A stretch of DNA of 64,000 nt from the NCBI RefSeq assembly GCF_932276165.1, contig NC_064009.1, positions 3,844,001 through 3,908,000 of the forward strand. The letters run 5' to 3'. Position numbers and translations under genes: made by a program. The notes under the pieces were generated by a model that saw only the letters and a list, made by a program, of their open reading frames with translations, did not search any database and was not told the origin of the DNA. This document shows positions 1 to 13,500 of this stretch, in pieces; within the stretch, counting starts at the first letter, position 1, and the number at the start of each line of letters is the position of its first letter. Source of the stretch: Plutella xylostella (taxonomy: Eukaryota; Arthropoda; Insecta; Lepidoptera; Plutellidae).

Positions 1-1561
1 TGGTCTTTCATTTCTACGGAACAGTGAATGATGAAGACATACAGACCTACTTAGATTTTAAGAAGGTTACTTACTAATTTGGGTACTTTATAACAAAATA
101 ATTTTACAGTTTGTTTTATTTTAAGTCTCTATTCTATTATTGTACTAAACGCTTACGAACGTAGCTACTTATATTTGTAAGTTTCAAACAGTTTCCTAAG
201 CTCTAATTACCTACTTAGTAACAAATTCCACTTTCGCATTTTGGTTAAACCTTATAAGCGATTAAACCAATAAAAATTACTAAGTTCCCCCATTTAATTT
301 TCCTAAATTTAATATCAGTATAAATTATATACTACCAATGGTGTTCTATGCCAGCCCGTTTACTTAGGTACAGCAAGTTCGCAAACTTGCTATTGTGAGG
401 TTCAATGGATGGAGCTGTATAACGATTAGAAGGACTTTTATGGATCCGACATACGAATCATAAAGTGACTTACAATTTCGAAAAAAAAAACGTAACTTGA
501 TGATGAACAATTTAGGCATCAAATGAGCTAGGAGCATGTCCGGAATAAAATGGTGGTCTCGGCCATTGCAAATGATCATTTGATGTTTTTTTATAAGTCG
601 CAAGCAGCTTAAATGTCAACAGGCTTAATATACCTACTCCATGCGTATTGGCAATTGTTTTGAAAATATCTATGTACTTATTACATTATTATCAATGCAT
701 TCTTTCCAAGATTTTATGGGAAATTTCCCGGATTTCATTTCTCATTTCAATAGATAAAGATTCCTCTAGCTGATCCTAAATTCAGTAGGTCTGACCGCTA
801 ATTTAGATTAATTCAGTAATTAATAAATGTCCTTAAAATACTCTAAGTAGTGTAGATACGTAGGTAACCATCAGTAACAATTTTACATTACATTTACAGA
901 GAGCATACAAAAATACTCTTCGGATTAAAACTTTTAACAGTCATTTTTACATTCACAAGTTCTTACCTTTATTTACAAGTTGTTTTACCTATGCATTATG
1001 GATAAGTAATTAGTAAGAATAACAAAGTATTAGTTTCCTCACAAACCTACCAATTAGATTCATACAGTTAGTTAGCTTTTAATGAAGTACTTACGTAATC
1101 AAAATTTATTGAAACAATCATAAACATTATTAAATTTGATGATGATTTAGATATATGTCTTTAACATATAAAGCCTACTTACAAAATAACTGTGTTAAAA
1201 ACAAAGGAGATTTCAATTATTTTTTAGCTTGTAAGTAGCTTCGAATGTAAAAACTCATTGATAGGTCTTTTGGGTAGTTTCCTAAAATATCGTTTAGAAT
1301 ATCGAATTCTGAAACTAGTAAACAAAATTATAATGTAAAACTTTAAATTACTCTTCCATTTCTTTTGAAGTAGGTAAGTAGGTCTAAAGCCGGTTTATTA
1401 AACGTCAAAAAAGCACTCAACATCTGAGTCCTCCAAACATCCCCCTCACTCACTCGCAATAAATACCACCGTCTCACAACACATCACAGTCCTAGAGTTT
1501 TTTACTCAAGCGTTTTGTACTTGAGTAGTGGCAACCGGTCGTGGTCGCCACGTCGGGGCAC
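1..1561. other. 3' flank of the exchanger gene
   Basis: AT-rich DNA with no supported coding sequence. The part nearest 1561 is probably 3' UTR of the minus-strand exchanger. The small open frames here lack any recognisable domain or splice context. Confidence 0.5.
1394..1399 (-). terminator. Candidate poly(A) signal of the exchanger
   Basis: TTTATT on the plus strand (AATAAA on the minus) lies about 163 nt past the stop codon. It is the first canonical hexamer downstream. Chance occurrence is common in DNA this AT-rich. Confidence 0.35.
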
Positions 1562-4500
1562 TCAGGTGTTGTCATCGGAGGAGTCATCGGATGAGGAGCT
1601 GGTGAGCAGCGAGGAGGCGAGGGTGAGCTGACGGATGAAGGGTTCTCGCGGGAGACTCTGCTGGCCGAAGGGCGGGCGGCGCGCGCCCATACGCTCGCTC
1701 TCGGGCAGCGACTTGCTGCACTTCTCTTCTGTGATCGCGTCCCGGGAGAGCGAGCTGGAAATATCATGCGGTTAGATAGAGATCTTTTATTATATTATTA
1801 TACTGACATAAAAAATAGGGAAGAGTTTTTGAACGAGAACTCATTGGAGAGCACTCAGTAGCTGCTGTTTAGTTTACTACTTTTTGTAAAATGAACAAAG
1901 TATTGGAGGAGAGTCAAGTCACTAAGTTAAGTACCTAATATTAAAGCTGAAATATTTGACTGCACTGAATACTTCAACAAGTGATCACTACGTACAAAGT
2001 GCAGTGTCCAACCACAACCTCTACAATGAACCTTACACAATCAAAATAACCAATACCCACCCGGTGAGCTCGAGCATGGATCCTCGCCGGCACTGGCCGC
2101 GGTGGGGCCCCTGCATGATGCTGGCGGGGCGGCTGCTCGCTCCTAGCGGGTCCGAGTGCGCCACATCTTCCATCAGCAAGATAGAAGGACCCCCCAGACT
2201 CGTGCTCCTCTTCGACATCAGCCCCGGGTGACTCCGCGGCTGGCTGAAGCTCGTGTCCATCTTGAAGTCCCGGCTCGTCCCCACTTCTGCCTTCACCTCG
2301 CTGTCTGACGCCACCGCCTCCGGGGCCCCTTGCGTGGAACTAGAACTCTCTCTTCGGAATAGACCTATGATAGATTTCGGATGTTTTGGCTTTTCTATAC
2401 CGCCTGGCATGAGTGTGTGAGTGGAGGGGGAAGAGAAAAGAAAACAAATGAGAAACGTTGTAGAGTTGCTGGCTATAAGTGTAGCGCTATAGTGCAGGAT
2501 GGGTGTCAATACGTAGGTACATAGATAGCAATTTTTGTTATTGGGTGTAAATTTATCTGCAAGTGTATTATAATAGTGGGTATAATATTGTAAGTATTTT
2601 GTATTTCAGTGCATGCGAGTCATTGCTAATAAATAATTACCAACCAATAATCTAGTAAAAAGGTTCGAACCAAATCGTCTCTATAAAGTGCGGGTACAGT
2701 AGGAGCGCTACGTGAATTTTGAATAATGTTTTCGGTGTGATTACTCAGTAATATTTCAGTCTAAGTGTAGGTATCTTCAAAATTACTTATTGACTTCAGT
2801 GCTGAGAAATAATATGTGAACTTCTGAATTTTATACTTTTTACTTAACTTACAAATCAAAGCTATTGCCTACAAGGCATACCAAACAATAATATTCAAAT
2901 ACTTATTTATCAAATTCCTCAAATGTAATTACCAAGGAAGGTGGCCGAGGGCGAGCTATATGCCAGGTACTCCTTGTTGGAGGCCCAGGCAGGGAACTCG
3001 GACTGCTTGAGCGCGCAGCCCGCGCCCTCCGCCTCCTCGCGCTTCCACGGCAGCATGGTCTCCGTGGCCGTGGGCGTGGCAACCCGGGCGTGTTCTGCCA
3101 TCGTGAGGTAACAGTCTGTGAATAGGTGGATAGGTTTAAGGCCCCCGCGCACTAGGCAGCCTGGCTTTCGGGTTTCGGCAGCCAGTAAAACATATGACGT
3201 TGTACAGGAGCCCGCGTATTAGGCAGCCACGAATTTCTATCTATTTTAGTAGCTGCCGCAACGTAGGTAACTAGCTGCCGAGGGACCTAACCGGGTGAAT
3301 CTCGTGAAGTCAGGCACAGCAAAAAAAATGTTTTTCAGCCGATATCACGACTGCGGGACGCAAAAGGTTAAGGCAGTGCAACTGCATAGTGCACCAATCA
3401 TTGCTAAAAAATAATACAGATAAGAACCTATGTACATAGTTGGTCGTCTTTCTCATCATCAGCCTATGTCAACCCACACGAATAGGCCTCCCCCAGGTTA
3501 GGCCAAGGTCCACGAACCTGTGTCATTCCATGGTCCCCAAAGCTCTTACTTTTTCCCTAAGCCATGAGGGTCAGTGAGAAATGTGAGAAAAATAAAAACT
3601 GACAGAGTAAATTTTATTACGAGTATTTTTTAATATTTTGTTTTCTGCAATATTGGCGCAACTTCATCAACGTTTTAAATATGTTGGGTGTATATTTACC
3701 ATGTTCCTCGGACATTCGCCTTTCGTCCTCTTCTAAAATATCCTCATTTGGTACTGAAATAGGAGTTAAAAGTTAGTTTTGTTTAAATGTACTTATTGAC
3801 ATTTGTTGCCTACATATCGACATGCTGCTATTTCATTATTTATTCTATGAAAACAATTAAGGACCGTTTAAGAATTTATTTACTAAGTAAATGCATGAAG
3901 TGCTAAAAAAAGTTAAGCTGGATTTTTCAAAACCATACTTACATAATTATAAAATAATATACTTAGGTAATTAAAATTTGTGAATTTCAGATCAGATTTC
4001 TTGTTAATCTTAGACTTTTGTGACACCTTTATTAATCTTTGTTTCATATCATAATATATTAAAGAACATAATAACTAAATTAAATAAAACAACTGATAAA
4101 ATATACTGACTAAACTAAATTGAATTAAAAAAGAGTTTGGTAAAACTAGGCATTACAATCTAGTGAAACTAGGCCGAATGAACTGTGGGGTGAAGTGATC
4201 CATTAATTATTAAGCAGCATCCGATAAAATACTTACACTTACATATAAATACACATTAAAATAGAAGTATACATTGTGGTATAAAATCTAAGTTGTAAAT
4301 GACCAACAGACGGAACTGGGTAGGTAATTTGCAACTCGTGGGAACGATTCTGAAGGTACTAATATTATAATTATACCGATTAGCACTGTGAAACTTAAAA
4401 TTTTGCCATTATTTGCGCACAGGGAAAAATTATACAAACATGATTTTGAACAAAGGTTTTGACAGTGCTAACTTCGGTTCCTTCAAAATCGGCTACAATA

Positions 4501-7500
4501 GTAATTTAATATGTCGACAAAACCGCACTCTACAAACAACCTTTATAAATGCAAATGTGCACACGCAGCATGCAGACATGACAGAGGCGCGGCGACCGAA
4601 ATGAAAAGCTAGAGGAAGATGGCCGCCACCGCCAACTAAGCAGTCGGTGGACCGGGCGGTGCTATAGAAATAGAACCAACGAACAAAAGAGAGCTATCAT
4701 GCAATCGGTACGCTTAGTACAACGAGCCAGAGACGTGGTTGGCGCAGCGCTCCAAACGAAACGATTGAGCTAAGGACGACTCTATATCGTTACGTTAATA
4801 GTATCGAAAGCGTGACAAGTCTCGTTCATCCATTTGTCTATTAATATAGCGACCCCCCGACACGAGGACATACCGAAGTTGTAAGTGGACCGGTCGCGCC
4901 GCCACGGCAGCGACTTCTCGACCGCCGTCGGAAGAATCTCTTCAGGAGTTTTCGCGTATTGTTTCACAATCCTCGCCTTCAGTGGGTTAAACCCAGGCAG
5001 GTTCGCCAGTTGGTTTATAAGCGAGCTACTGTTCTCTTTGTGTGAGGACGTCGGGCTCACTTCCCTGTATCCGGCTGTTATTTGCAATTTTGCGGTGCCA
5101 CGTGAAGGTTGCCAGAAGGGAAGAAATTGACATCAAACAATTGGTTAATATAAGCGGAGTCAGGACGGTTAGAAGGTACTAGCTCAGTAGAGGAAAGATT
5201 GTTAATAGGTCGGGGTTTTGCTAAAGAAAATATAAATTGGTGTTCAGGGATAGAATAGAAGAAAATAACTTTTTGCAAGGGTTAATCAAAATAAGTGTTA
5301 GCAAAAGTACATGCCACCACAAAAGTTTCAGCATGGCGTAGCACATATCCTTTAGCAATAAGTAAGGACAGTATTTTATAACAATATTTACGGAACCTTT
5401 TTTATATTAAGTAAGTAGTCCTGACTTTAGTTTTTAGATAGTGCGCAAAATAGTGAAAATTAGTCGACACTTTACAACACCAACATACATAGTGTCGGAT
5501 GAATGTGGACAAAATATATCTTCCAAAAGTTAAGTTAATCTCAAATATACCATAAATATTATGTATTTATACATGAGTATATTTACCACGTCAGCATAGC
5601 TTCTTCTTAGCTCATATACAAGGTAGGAAATACTATAAAGAAAATATACTCCAAAACTTGGTTGTGTCCAAATCCACCCCGTCACTCTCAGCAAACAGGA
5701 CATGGTGCATGCAGAATACCTACGTGGGGTTTTGGCAGTGAAAGTAATACCGCCGTCATCACCTTCGCGCCTCACTTCCGGTTCCTCCCCCTCCTGAAGC
5801 ACCTCGTTTATGTAGTCTGTGGACGGCAAGGAGGTCAGCCACTGCATTGTCTATGGCTCCACTAAGCGTCATTCGTGAAAGGAGTTTGTTAATAAACTCT
5901 TTTCTTTCACAAACAACTTGTGGAGCACTTTGCAAAATGATACAACTGTGTGATGTTGTGTGATTAAAAAACTTTTTTTAATTGTGTTCTCTATTTAAAA
6001 TACTCTATTTTGAAATACTCTAATTTGTATTCGAATTTGAAATGGGAGGTGAGGAAGATTTGGAAAAGTAACGACAAGGCATGCACTACAAAAATCGAAT
6101 GCGAATATGAGTCGAGTGAGAAATTTTAAGGAGGTGAAACAACTACAGGACTGACTAAACGTAATACTTAAGAAAAACTGTAAGTACTGTAGGTGTAGGT
6201 ACCTAATTATTGTTACAAATGAACTCCCATTTAATTACAAGTGATACGACGCTTTGCTCGTCTTGTTTCGTAAAATTTACTTTTAAACAGTCATAAATTG
6301 TTAACATTATCAATGGACGAGGCTTAAAGCCCCGGAAAACAAAGCTTAGTGTTCTGCAAAAAAAACATCAATAATGGAACTCAATAAACAAAACAAAAAC
6401 TAGAATAAACTCAATAAACCAAAATTGTTGGACCCACACGTGCATGCGATTGGACACTCGTGTTAGTAAAATATTAAAATAAGTACCTAATCTATAATAC
6501 TTTTTTTTACCGTGCGTGAACTGTTTGGCCGAACCATTTTGCTGGAATTCGGGGAAACTAACATGGTTTTTCCCATCCTGAAATGTAAAGTATAGCTATT
6601 TATAACACGATATTAGCATTAGGTTAAACTTATCTGCTAAAGTACTTACAATACGCACAGTAGGAAAAAGCAATGTCAAGGGCGTGTTTAAACTTGTCAT
6701 AAACATAATTAAAATTTCATATAAAAATAACCTACTTTTATGTGTTTTACATAATGTAGTTATAAGGATGTGTGAAGCCTACGAGATTTCGTAGCGCGGC
6801 GTAGCCTCGTAGCAATGTAAGTGAAAGTTTCTAAAGTTTAACTTAGATAGTGTTTTAAATGCTTACTACTTTTTAGCATTAATTTAGCATAACCTTGATT
6901 TTTGCTCACCTTGTTACCCCGTTTGCTCCTCTTGTGATGGTGTTTCCTATCACCTACCAGGCGTCGGATATTCATGTGCGTTTTAAAGTTCACAGGCTGA
7001 GTGCCCAAGTCTTTGTCATTCACTGCGTGCCGACTGTAGCTGAGTCTCCGGTGCTGTGGACGGAAACACGCAATGTATTACATAATTTGAATCAGTCAGT
7101 TAATAATAAAATGTTGTGAACGAGCTATGGATGTAGTTAGCTCGAACTCCAAACGCTAATTCTATTCAAGACTGTTAAACGGATGATAATAGAATACTTA
7201 GAGATTCACTGATAACTTTTAAATCATGCGGAAAGATATTTTTTTACAGATAGCTTACCTTAGTTTCAAAAGCTTTTTATTAGTAACTACCAGTATTTTT
7301 ATAAGCTTCTTGTCTAAGTTGTACTCAATAAATGCAATAAAAGCTACTTAACTAAATGCTTACTTCATTAGCTACATTTTTTATGCTGATTAGTAAGCTT
7401 TTTCTCGTAATAACGAAAAATAAATAGCCAGAGTTATTTTTCGGATCTATTATTCTAACTATCTAAACTATCTTTATTCTAACTTATTTTATGGTGGCAT

Positions 7501-10500
7501 TTCAAAAGTAACCGTGTTCAAGAGAAGCATAGAGTACTAAACTACTGCTACAGCAAAATAAACTCATCTTAAATAACTCCCCAAAAAGATAACATTGAAC
7601 ATTTACTCACATAGATAGAACACATAAGGACATCTATAACTAAGTAAAAGTTTCTACATACACATACACGTCTATACGGCTTGCACAATTCCTCGGCAAG
7701 CAAGTGATGTATGCGGGCGTCGGTTAGATCCTTCTTGCTCGGGTTGTATTCCAACTCCTGCATATCTATGTTCCAAGTGGACGAGTCTAGCTGGCTGAAA
7801 CTAGGACTGGAAAAGAAAAAGAAAAAATATAAGAACGGAATTTAAAAACATTTGAATTGTGAATTAGAATCGAATGCGATTCGAATATAAAACGATAGAA
7901 ATTAATCGTAACCATAATCGTGACACGTATTAGGAGGAAGTTATCAACATTACAGGATTAGTACCTACTACCATAGGCTAACACACTAATTAGTCTGATG
8001 CTACTACTTAAATTACAACTTTACAAATCTTTATCTACGATAATGGCAACTTCTTCCTTGCCTGTGTTCCTTACTAATCTTTCATAAATATCATCATGTG
8101 TATCCTAAGTGCATTGTAATTATCCCAAAAACAGCGATATGGTTCCCACCCCACCTATCACGTGAGTACAAATGTGGTGCGAAAAGTGGGTGGCTCGCTT
8201 GTGAGCCACCTCTGACTACCCTTTCGGGGATTACAGTCGTGAGTGCTTATGTATGTATACCTACTGTATGTATCATCATGAAATAAACATCAAACCATTT
8301 TTTCTTTACCTGCCATTGAAATTAGTGTTGGTATAGTTTTTAAAGATGGCCGACATTGACTCAGCACCGGATATGTTTCCGATGGTAGACGCGTTCCTCT
8401 GCATGTACTCTATGGCATCTCGCATCGCTAATTTTGAATACGTCTCTAAAATTTTAGGCTCTTGACCCTGTAAACACGTAAATAGCATAACTTAAGTTAA
8501 TTGATATGCAAGATTTGTCGTTTCGATTAAACTTATGCCACAGAGAAAAAGCAAACTAAACCTGGAGGTAAACCTCTTGTTAGGTACAAGAGGTTTGCCT
8601 CATTAGATCATTTTAGAAATAGGTATTATTTTAGTAAAATATTAGAAGAAGCATAGACTAAACAAGTACAGTAGTCTCATAATTCTATGGTAGAAGATAA
8701 ACATTACTAACCTGATAATTTCGTAGTAAGAGGGGCCTTATGAAGCGGTTATCAAACCGCTTGAACTTATCCCGAATGTGGTGATTACCGTGCTTACCTA
8801 AAATATCTTCTATACCTGCCATTAAATGGTCCATAAACTGTAAAATAAGCACAATTTAGATTAAAGAATTACATAAGTTGCCATCTTCTTATTTCATCGT
8901 CAATAAGTTAGTGCCTTAGTAGGTATGTTAGCTGGAATGTGGCATCGTTTATTAATGACTAAGGTTCTTTATATCGCTGAATCGGTACTGTAGGTACTAA
9001 TTTAGTAATTCATTTAAAAAAAAGTATTTTCAAAAGCATTTTAAGATGTAGAAGAAGAGATAATGCTTAAAAATATGGTACCTTACTAAAATACTTCACA
9101 AAATCTACAAAACAACAAAAAGTACCCTTTCATGAATCCTCTCGTTCATGGTAGGTTTCCTCTTCTCCGCCGTCTTGACATTCAGCATCTTGACCAGCGG
9201 CTTGATGGTGATGCCCTGGATGAACACCGTGAAGTAGATGACGGCGATGGTGGTGGTCACGAACATGGGCTGCAGCTTCACGATCTTAGGGTCGATCAAT
9301 AGCACCAACGCGAACGCTACTGCCCCGCGGAGACCTGGGAAATTATATTATGTTTGGAACGGATTTATGAAGATTTTTAGTGTTTTTACGCAATGGGTGT
9401 TACGTTCAATGTTTTTCGGGACCGTGGACAATAAAAAGTTCATTTTATTTATTTAGATAGTTAGTAACGTAGGATTTTGAGGATTTATTAATAGATAATT
9501 ATAATGATGAATGTTAATAACTCACCACCATAGGACATAACAAACTTTTCGACCCTATTTAGTTTGTGCAATCGGAATTTATTGGCTACAGCAGTAAATA
9601 TATATACACCTGGAACAAATAAAGGAAATTTAGTATTTATTATAATATTCAGCCGTATTACATATTTTCCTATTCCCACATATTTCCTTTCAGGGCTCTA
9701 AACCGAAAGCTTCCTACGACATATTTCCTTTCAGGTTCCAAAACCATCGTGGGATATCTATAGATGTGAGCACAGTTAATCATCATTAGATTATCCTTTG
9801 GGCTCGATTTAAGCCATCAATGTCAGCTCGACGGTAATGACCAACTTTTCCCACTTTTTTCCACACAAACCTACTACACTCACGAGCTCACAAGTTATGA
9901 AAAGGGTGAAAAGGTTCCAGTGACATGGAACGTCAATGGCTGGTGGAACATTTCATTTCACATGCATAGTTTTAAACAAATGAGCATCCCAACTCACCTA
10001 TAATCCTAAACACGGAACAAAACAATATCGTCAGCAGGACGAACCACGTGTTCCAGTCGTGGTGGTTGTTGACCGTGGCTACGCCCAGAAACATGAAGAT
10101 GATGGTCTCCGACGAAGAGGATAGCATCTTCATGGTGTACTTGATGGTGGTGTGTGACTTGTGCGAGATGTTGCCTTCGACGTAGTTCTTCATGGTGATG
10201 CCGCAGAAGGTTATTCTGGAAGGTACGGGGTACGGGTTAGTGGGGTCGTTTGGTAAGAGCTTTGAATATAGAATTATTAATTGTGAATTTGTGATTGGAA
10301 TTGGGGTAAAAATTATAAGTTATTAAACTAATACGAAATTTGTTTCGGGTTAGTATACGAAATCTACAGAAAAAATAATACTGAAAAATCCCCCCTTATA
10401 AAGTATGAAAGATGAAAATATTGTCTTGCTGTCCATGCTAAAAAAATTATCATACCTATAATATATATGTATGAATTCATTTATCGTTGTAATGTACCCT

Positions 10501-13500
10501 CGTACATAGCATGTCATTTTCAGCCTTGATAATATGATTCTGCTTTTATTTCCTCAATGCATGTTTCAAGTTCAACCCACACTCGATGGACTAAACGACG
10601 CGTGAACCCATACAAAACAATCCACGAATGCCCGAATAACTTTCAAAACATTTCAAAGACTTCCATTCGTCGATGTTCAAATGTTTCAGGCAGTTTCAGT
10701 CAGAAGTATACACAATGGCACAATAATAAACGAGGGGAAGTTGTTATACTGAGCAATGGCACATGTTTTGGACAGAGGCATTAAGATAACGTGACCTAAA
10801 TTGTACCCTTCGTTCGTGAAATAATTAAACATCAGACTAACATGTATGTACCTACTTCAGTGTATTAAGGGTTTAAAGGACAATACAATAGTGTATGGTA
10901 AACCATTAGTAATGCATGAGAGAGATTGATGATTTTGAGATATTCGTTATAAACTTTATTTTAAAAAGCTTGGGCAAGAAACAAAATTGCAATAAGTACT
11001 TATATATATTATTCCTAGAACAGTGATATTCAGTAACTTAAAGTACCCAACCCAACTTAAAAACCCGATTAGATAGGCAACAATGAATCCTTAGGGTTCT
11101 TAAAAGCGGACTCGTTACTTATTCACGACGACCGTTCAGCACATTTAGCTCCAAACTCCTAAATAACACACCATTACCGCGACGAAGGAAACATTAAAGC
11201 GACGGGAAACACAATCGACGGCTTTTTATGACCGCAAATATGTACGAGTATTTATAGTGCAAAACTCTTCAAAATATTGTAACTATGTAAGTATACGTAC
11301 TATGTATGTAGGTATGTTCAATGTAAGTCCCCATGCGTCATAACTTTCGCATTGCTTAACCGATTTTGATGAAACATAGGTCTGAACACTCTCTTAACGA
11401 ATTCGAATCGATATATACTTAGTTTACTTAAACACTGCTGTATATTGGTTCGAGCTAAACACAATAGATAATAAATAAGTAGAAATAACATGTAACGAGT
11501 GTATAAATGCTTAAAACGCAAACGATAAAAAACAAGCGGTTATCCCCAGCGGGCAGCGACACCAATCAATTTGACTCAAATTGAATTTATAACGTGCCCA
11601 GCGATAGTTAATTAAATTTAGCTGACGATGTTGTTAATAAATATAGGCGTTCAGAATGACATGGAGGTCGACCATGTTTGTTTGCGCATGTGTTGTGTTC
11701 ACGGTTGAATCATAGCGTACTACGGTCGAACGATTTATCGTCCAAAATACTAGTTTGTTTGGAAAAAGCTAAACCTCATGAGAATAAATAAACACAGCTC
11801 GTTAATACTCACTATGTTTCTAGCAATTGTTTGATATACTAAAAATACGAATCTAAATAGGTCAATGCAAACTTCAGAGTTTAGACTGACTGGCACTACT
11901 GGCAGTAAGTTGCTGACCGCTTTTATTTTACAGTCTTCCACCATACAAATCAAATTCCATCATAATAGCAGTGTACCTAATGAAGGAAAAGTTATCAAGG
12001 AAATAAAAAGTATTAAGTACTCACGCAAGAATCCCGCTCATATGGAACATCTCCGCATTCAGATACGCCAGGTACGCCATGACGAAGATGAAGATGGGTT
12101 CGATGACCCGCACCTCGTCGGTGAAGCGAGTCACCAGCCCGGTGGCGAACCCCCACACCACGCCGATGCACGTGCCACCCACCGCCACGGTGAGGAACGA
12201 GGCTAGCCCGGCCAGGAAGTCCGTGTATTCGAGTTTTGAGAGACCCATTTCACTGTTGGAGGAGAGTTATTGGTGGATTATAGTTTTTAAGAGAGAGGGT
12301 AGATTAATGATTTTCGAGGTAGATGCCAACAGCCAACGGTGTCTAGTGGAAAAACGAGCCATACATTTTTATACACATTTGATTCCTCGGCATTAGTGCG
12401 CCAACACCGGTGCCGGACCGATGCCGGCTAAAGGAAAATAGATGGATGCGAATGCCATGCAGTGGGTTGACATAGGCTGAAGATGATGGTCTCCATTAGT
12501 AAAGGATGGTGGCTGTAGTCGACAATATAGTGATCTATAGCAATAAAATAACAGAACAATCGAACTCACGTATAAGCCTCAAACATATGATACAGCACGA
12601 CAGTAACAGCGTCATTCAGCAGCGACTCCCCAAACACCACGATGTACAGCACTTCATCCACGTGGATCTCCTCAAAAACGGCTAGCACGGCCACGGGGTC
12701 CACGGCGGAGATCAGCGCCGAGAACAGCATCATGTCCAGGAGGGGGGTCGTGCAGCCGAACATGCCCGTCTGCCCGCACGCCCAGAGGGATGCGCCTGGA
12801 GGGAGAGTGGGAGTTGTAGCTTTATTGTGTACAGAATTTTTTAAAAACTCTTGCAGATATGGTAACGGTGTTGAAATGGCGGCCGTTAGATAACAAAAGT
12901 AGGGCTATTGAGGGACCTAGGATTTGAATGAGATAGGATAAATAAATATGTGGGGACATCTCACACACGGCCATCCGACCCCAAGCTAGCCAGAACCTGT
13001 GTTATGGGTGTCGGACAGCTAATAGTATATCTACACAAATACATAGATAGATACATACTAAATATAAATATCAACACCAAAGACCCGAGTACAAATATCT
13101 GTCTATAACAAATATCTGCCCCAGCCGGGAAACTAACCCGGGACCTTCGGCATAGCAGTCAGGGTCACTAACCACTACGCCATTCAGCCGTCGCGATGAG
13201 TCTATTGTTTCTTTATCCATTCCATCCATCCATCCATACCCGAAACTTTTCCCACTTACCAATAGTCAGCGTATTAAACACGGTGCCAACGACAGCAAAC
13301 AACAATATCGTCCCGAGATGGTCGAAGAACAGCCGGTTGGGCATGAAGTAGCCGGCGTCCAGGATGATGGGAGGCAGCATGTAGAGGAAGAACGTGTCGG
13401 GGGTCAGCGGCTGCACGTGCACCGTGTGGGTGCTCAGGAGCAGGGCCCCGATCAGGACGCCCACGAAGATCAGCAGACACGATTCTGGAAACATCTTTGA

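Larger units (their letters stand above)
1562..8837 (-). other. Nhe2: Cytoplasmic regulatory tail of the Na+/H+ exchanger (exons 9-19)
   Basis: Exons 9-19 encode roughly the last 570 residues, with no membrane segment. The start (FMDHLMAGIEDILGKHG) matches the conserved juxtamembrane amphipathic stretch of NHE tails. Exon 12 has a His/Lys/Arg cluster (DRKHHHKRSKRG) of the kind that binds calmodulin, lipid or ERM proteins in relatives; that role is inference. Exons 15 and 17 each carry a similar motif: AVEKSLPWRRD and ATETMLPWKRE. Exon 18 is Ser-rich (RRESSSST) and a likely phosphorylation region. The protein ends SSDDSSDDNT, an acidic serine run resembling casein kinase II sites, and has no classical PDZ ligand. 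Intron lengths here are short, from about 100 nt to 1.2 kb. Confidence 0.82.

Noticed and set aside
1492..1767. 91-residue open frame on the minus strand
   Set aside because: It overlaps the last exchanger exon in another frame. The exon frame that splices correctly ends in SSDDSSDDNT with a TGA at 1562.
8565..8601. Hairpin as a microRNA precursor
   Set aside because: The stem is only 16 bp with a 5-nt loop, too short for a normal pre-miRNA.
12079..12396. Plus-strand open frames over exchanger exons
   Set aside because: They are antisense shadows of the conserved minus-strand transport exons.
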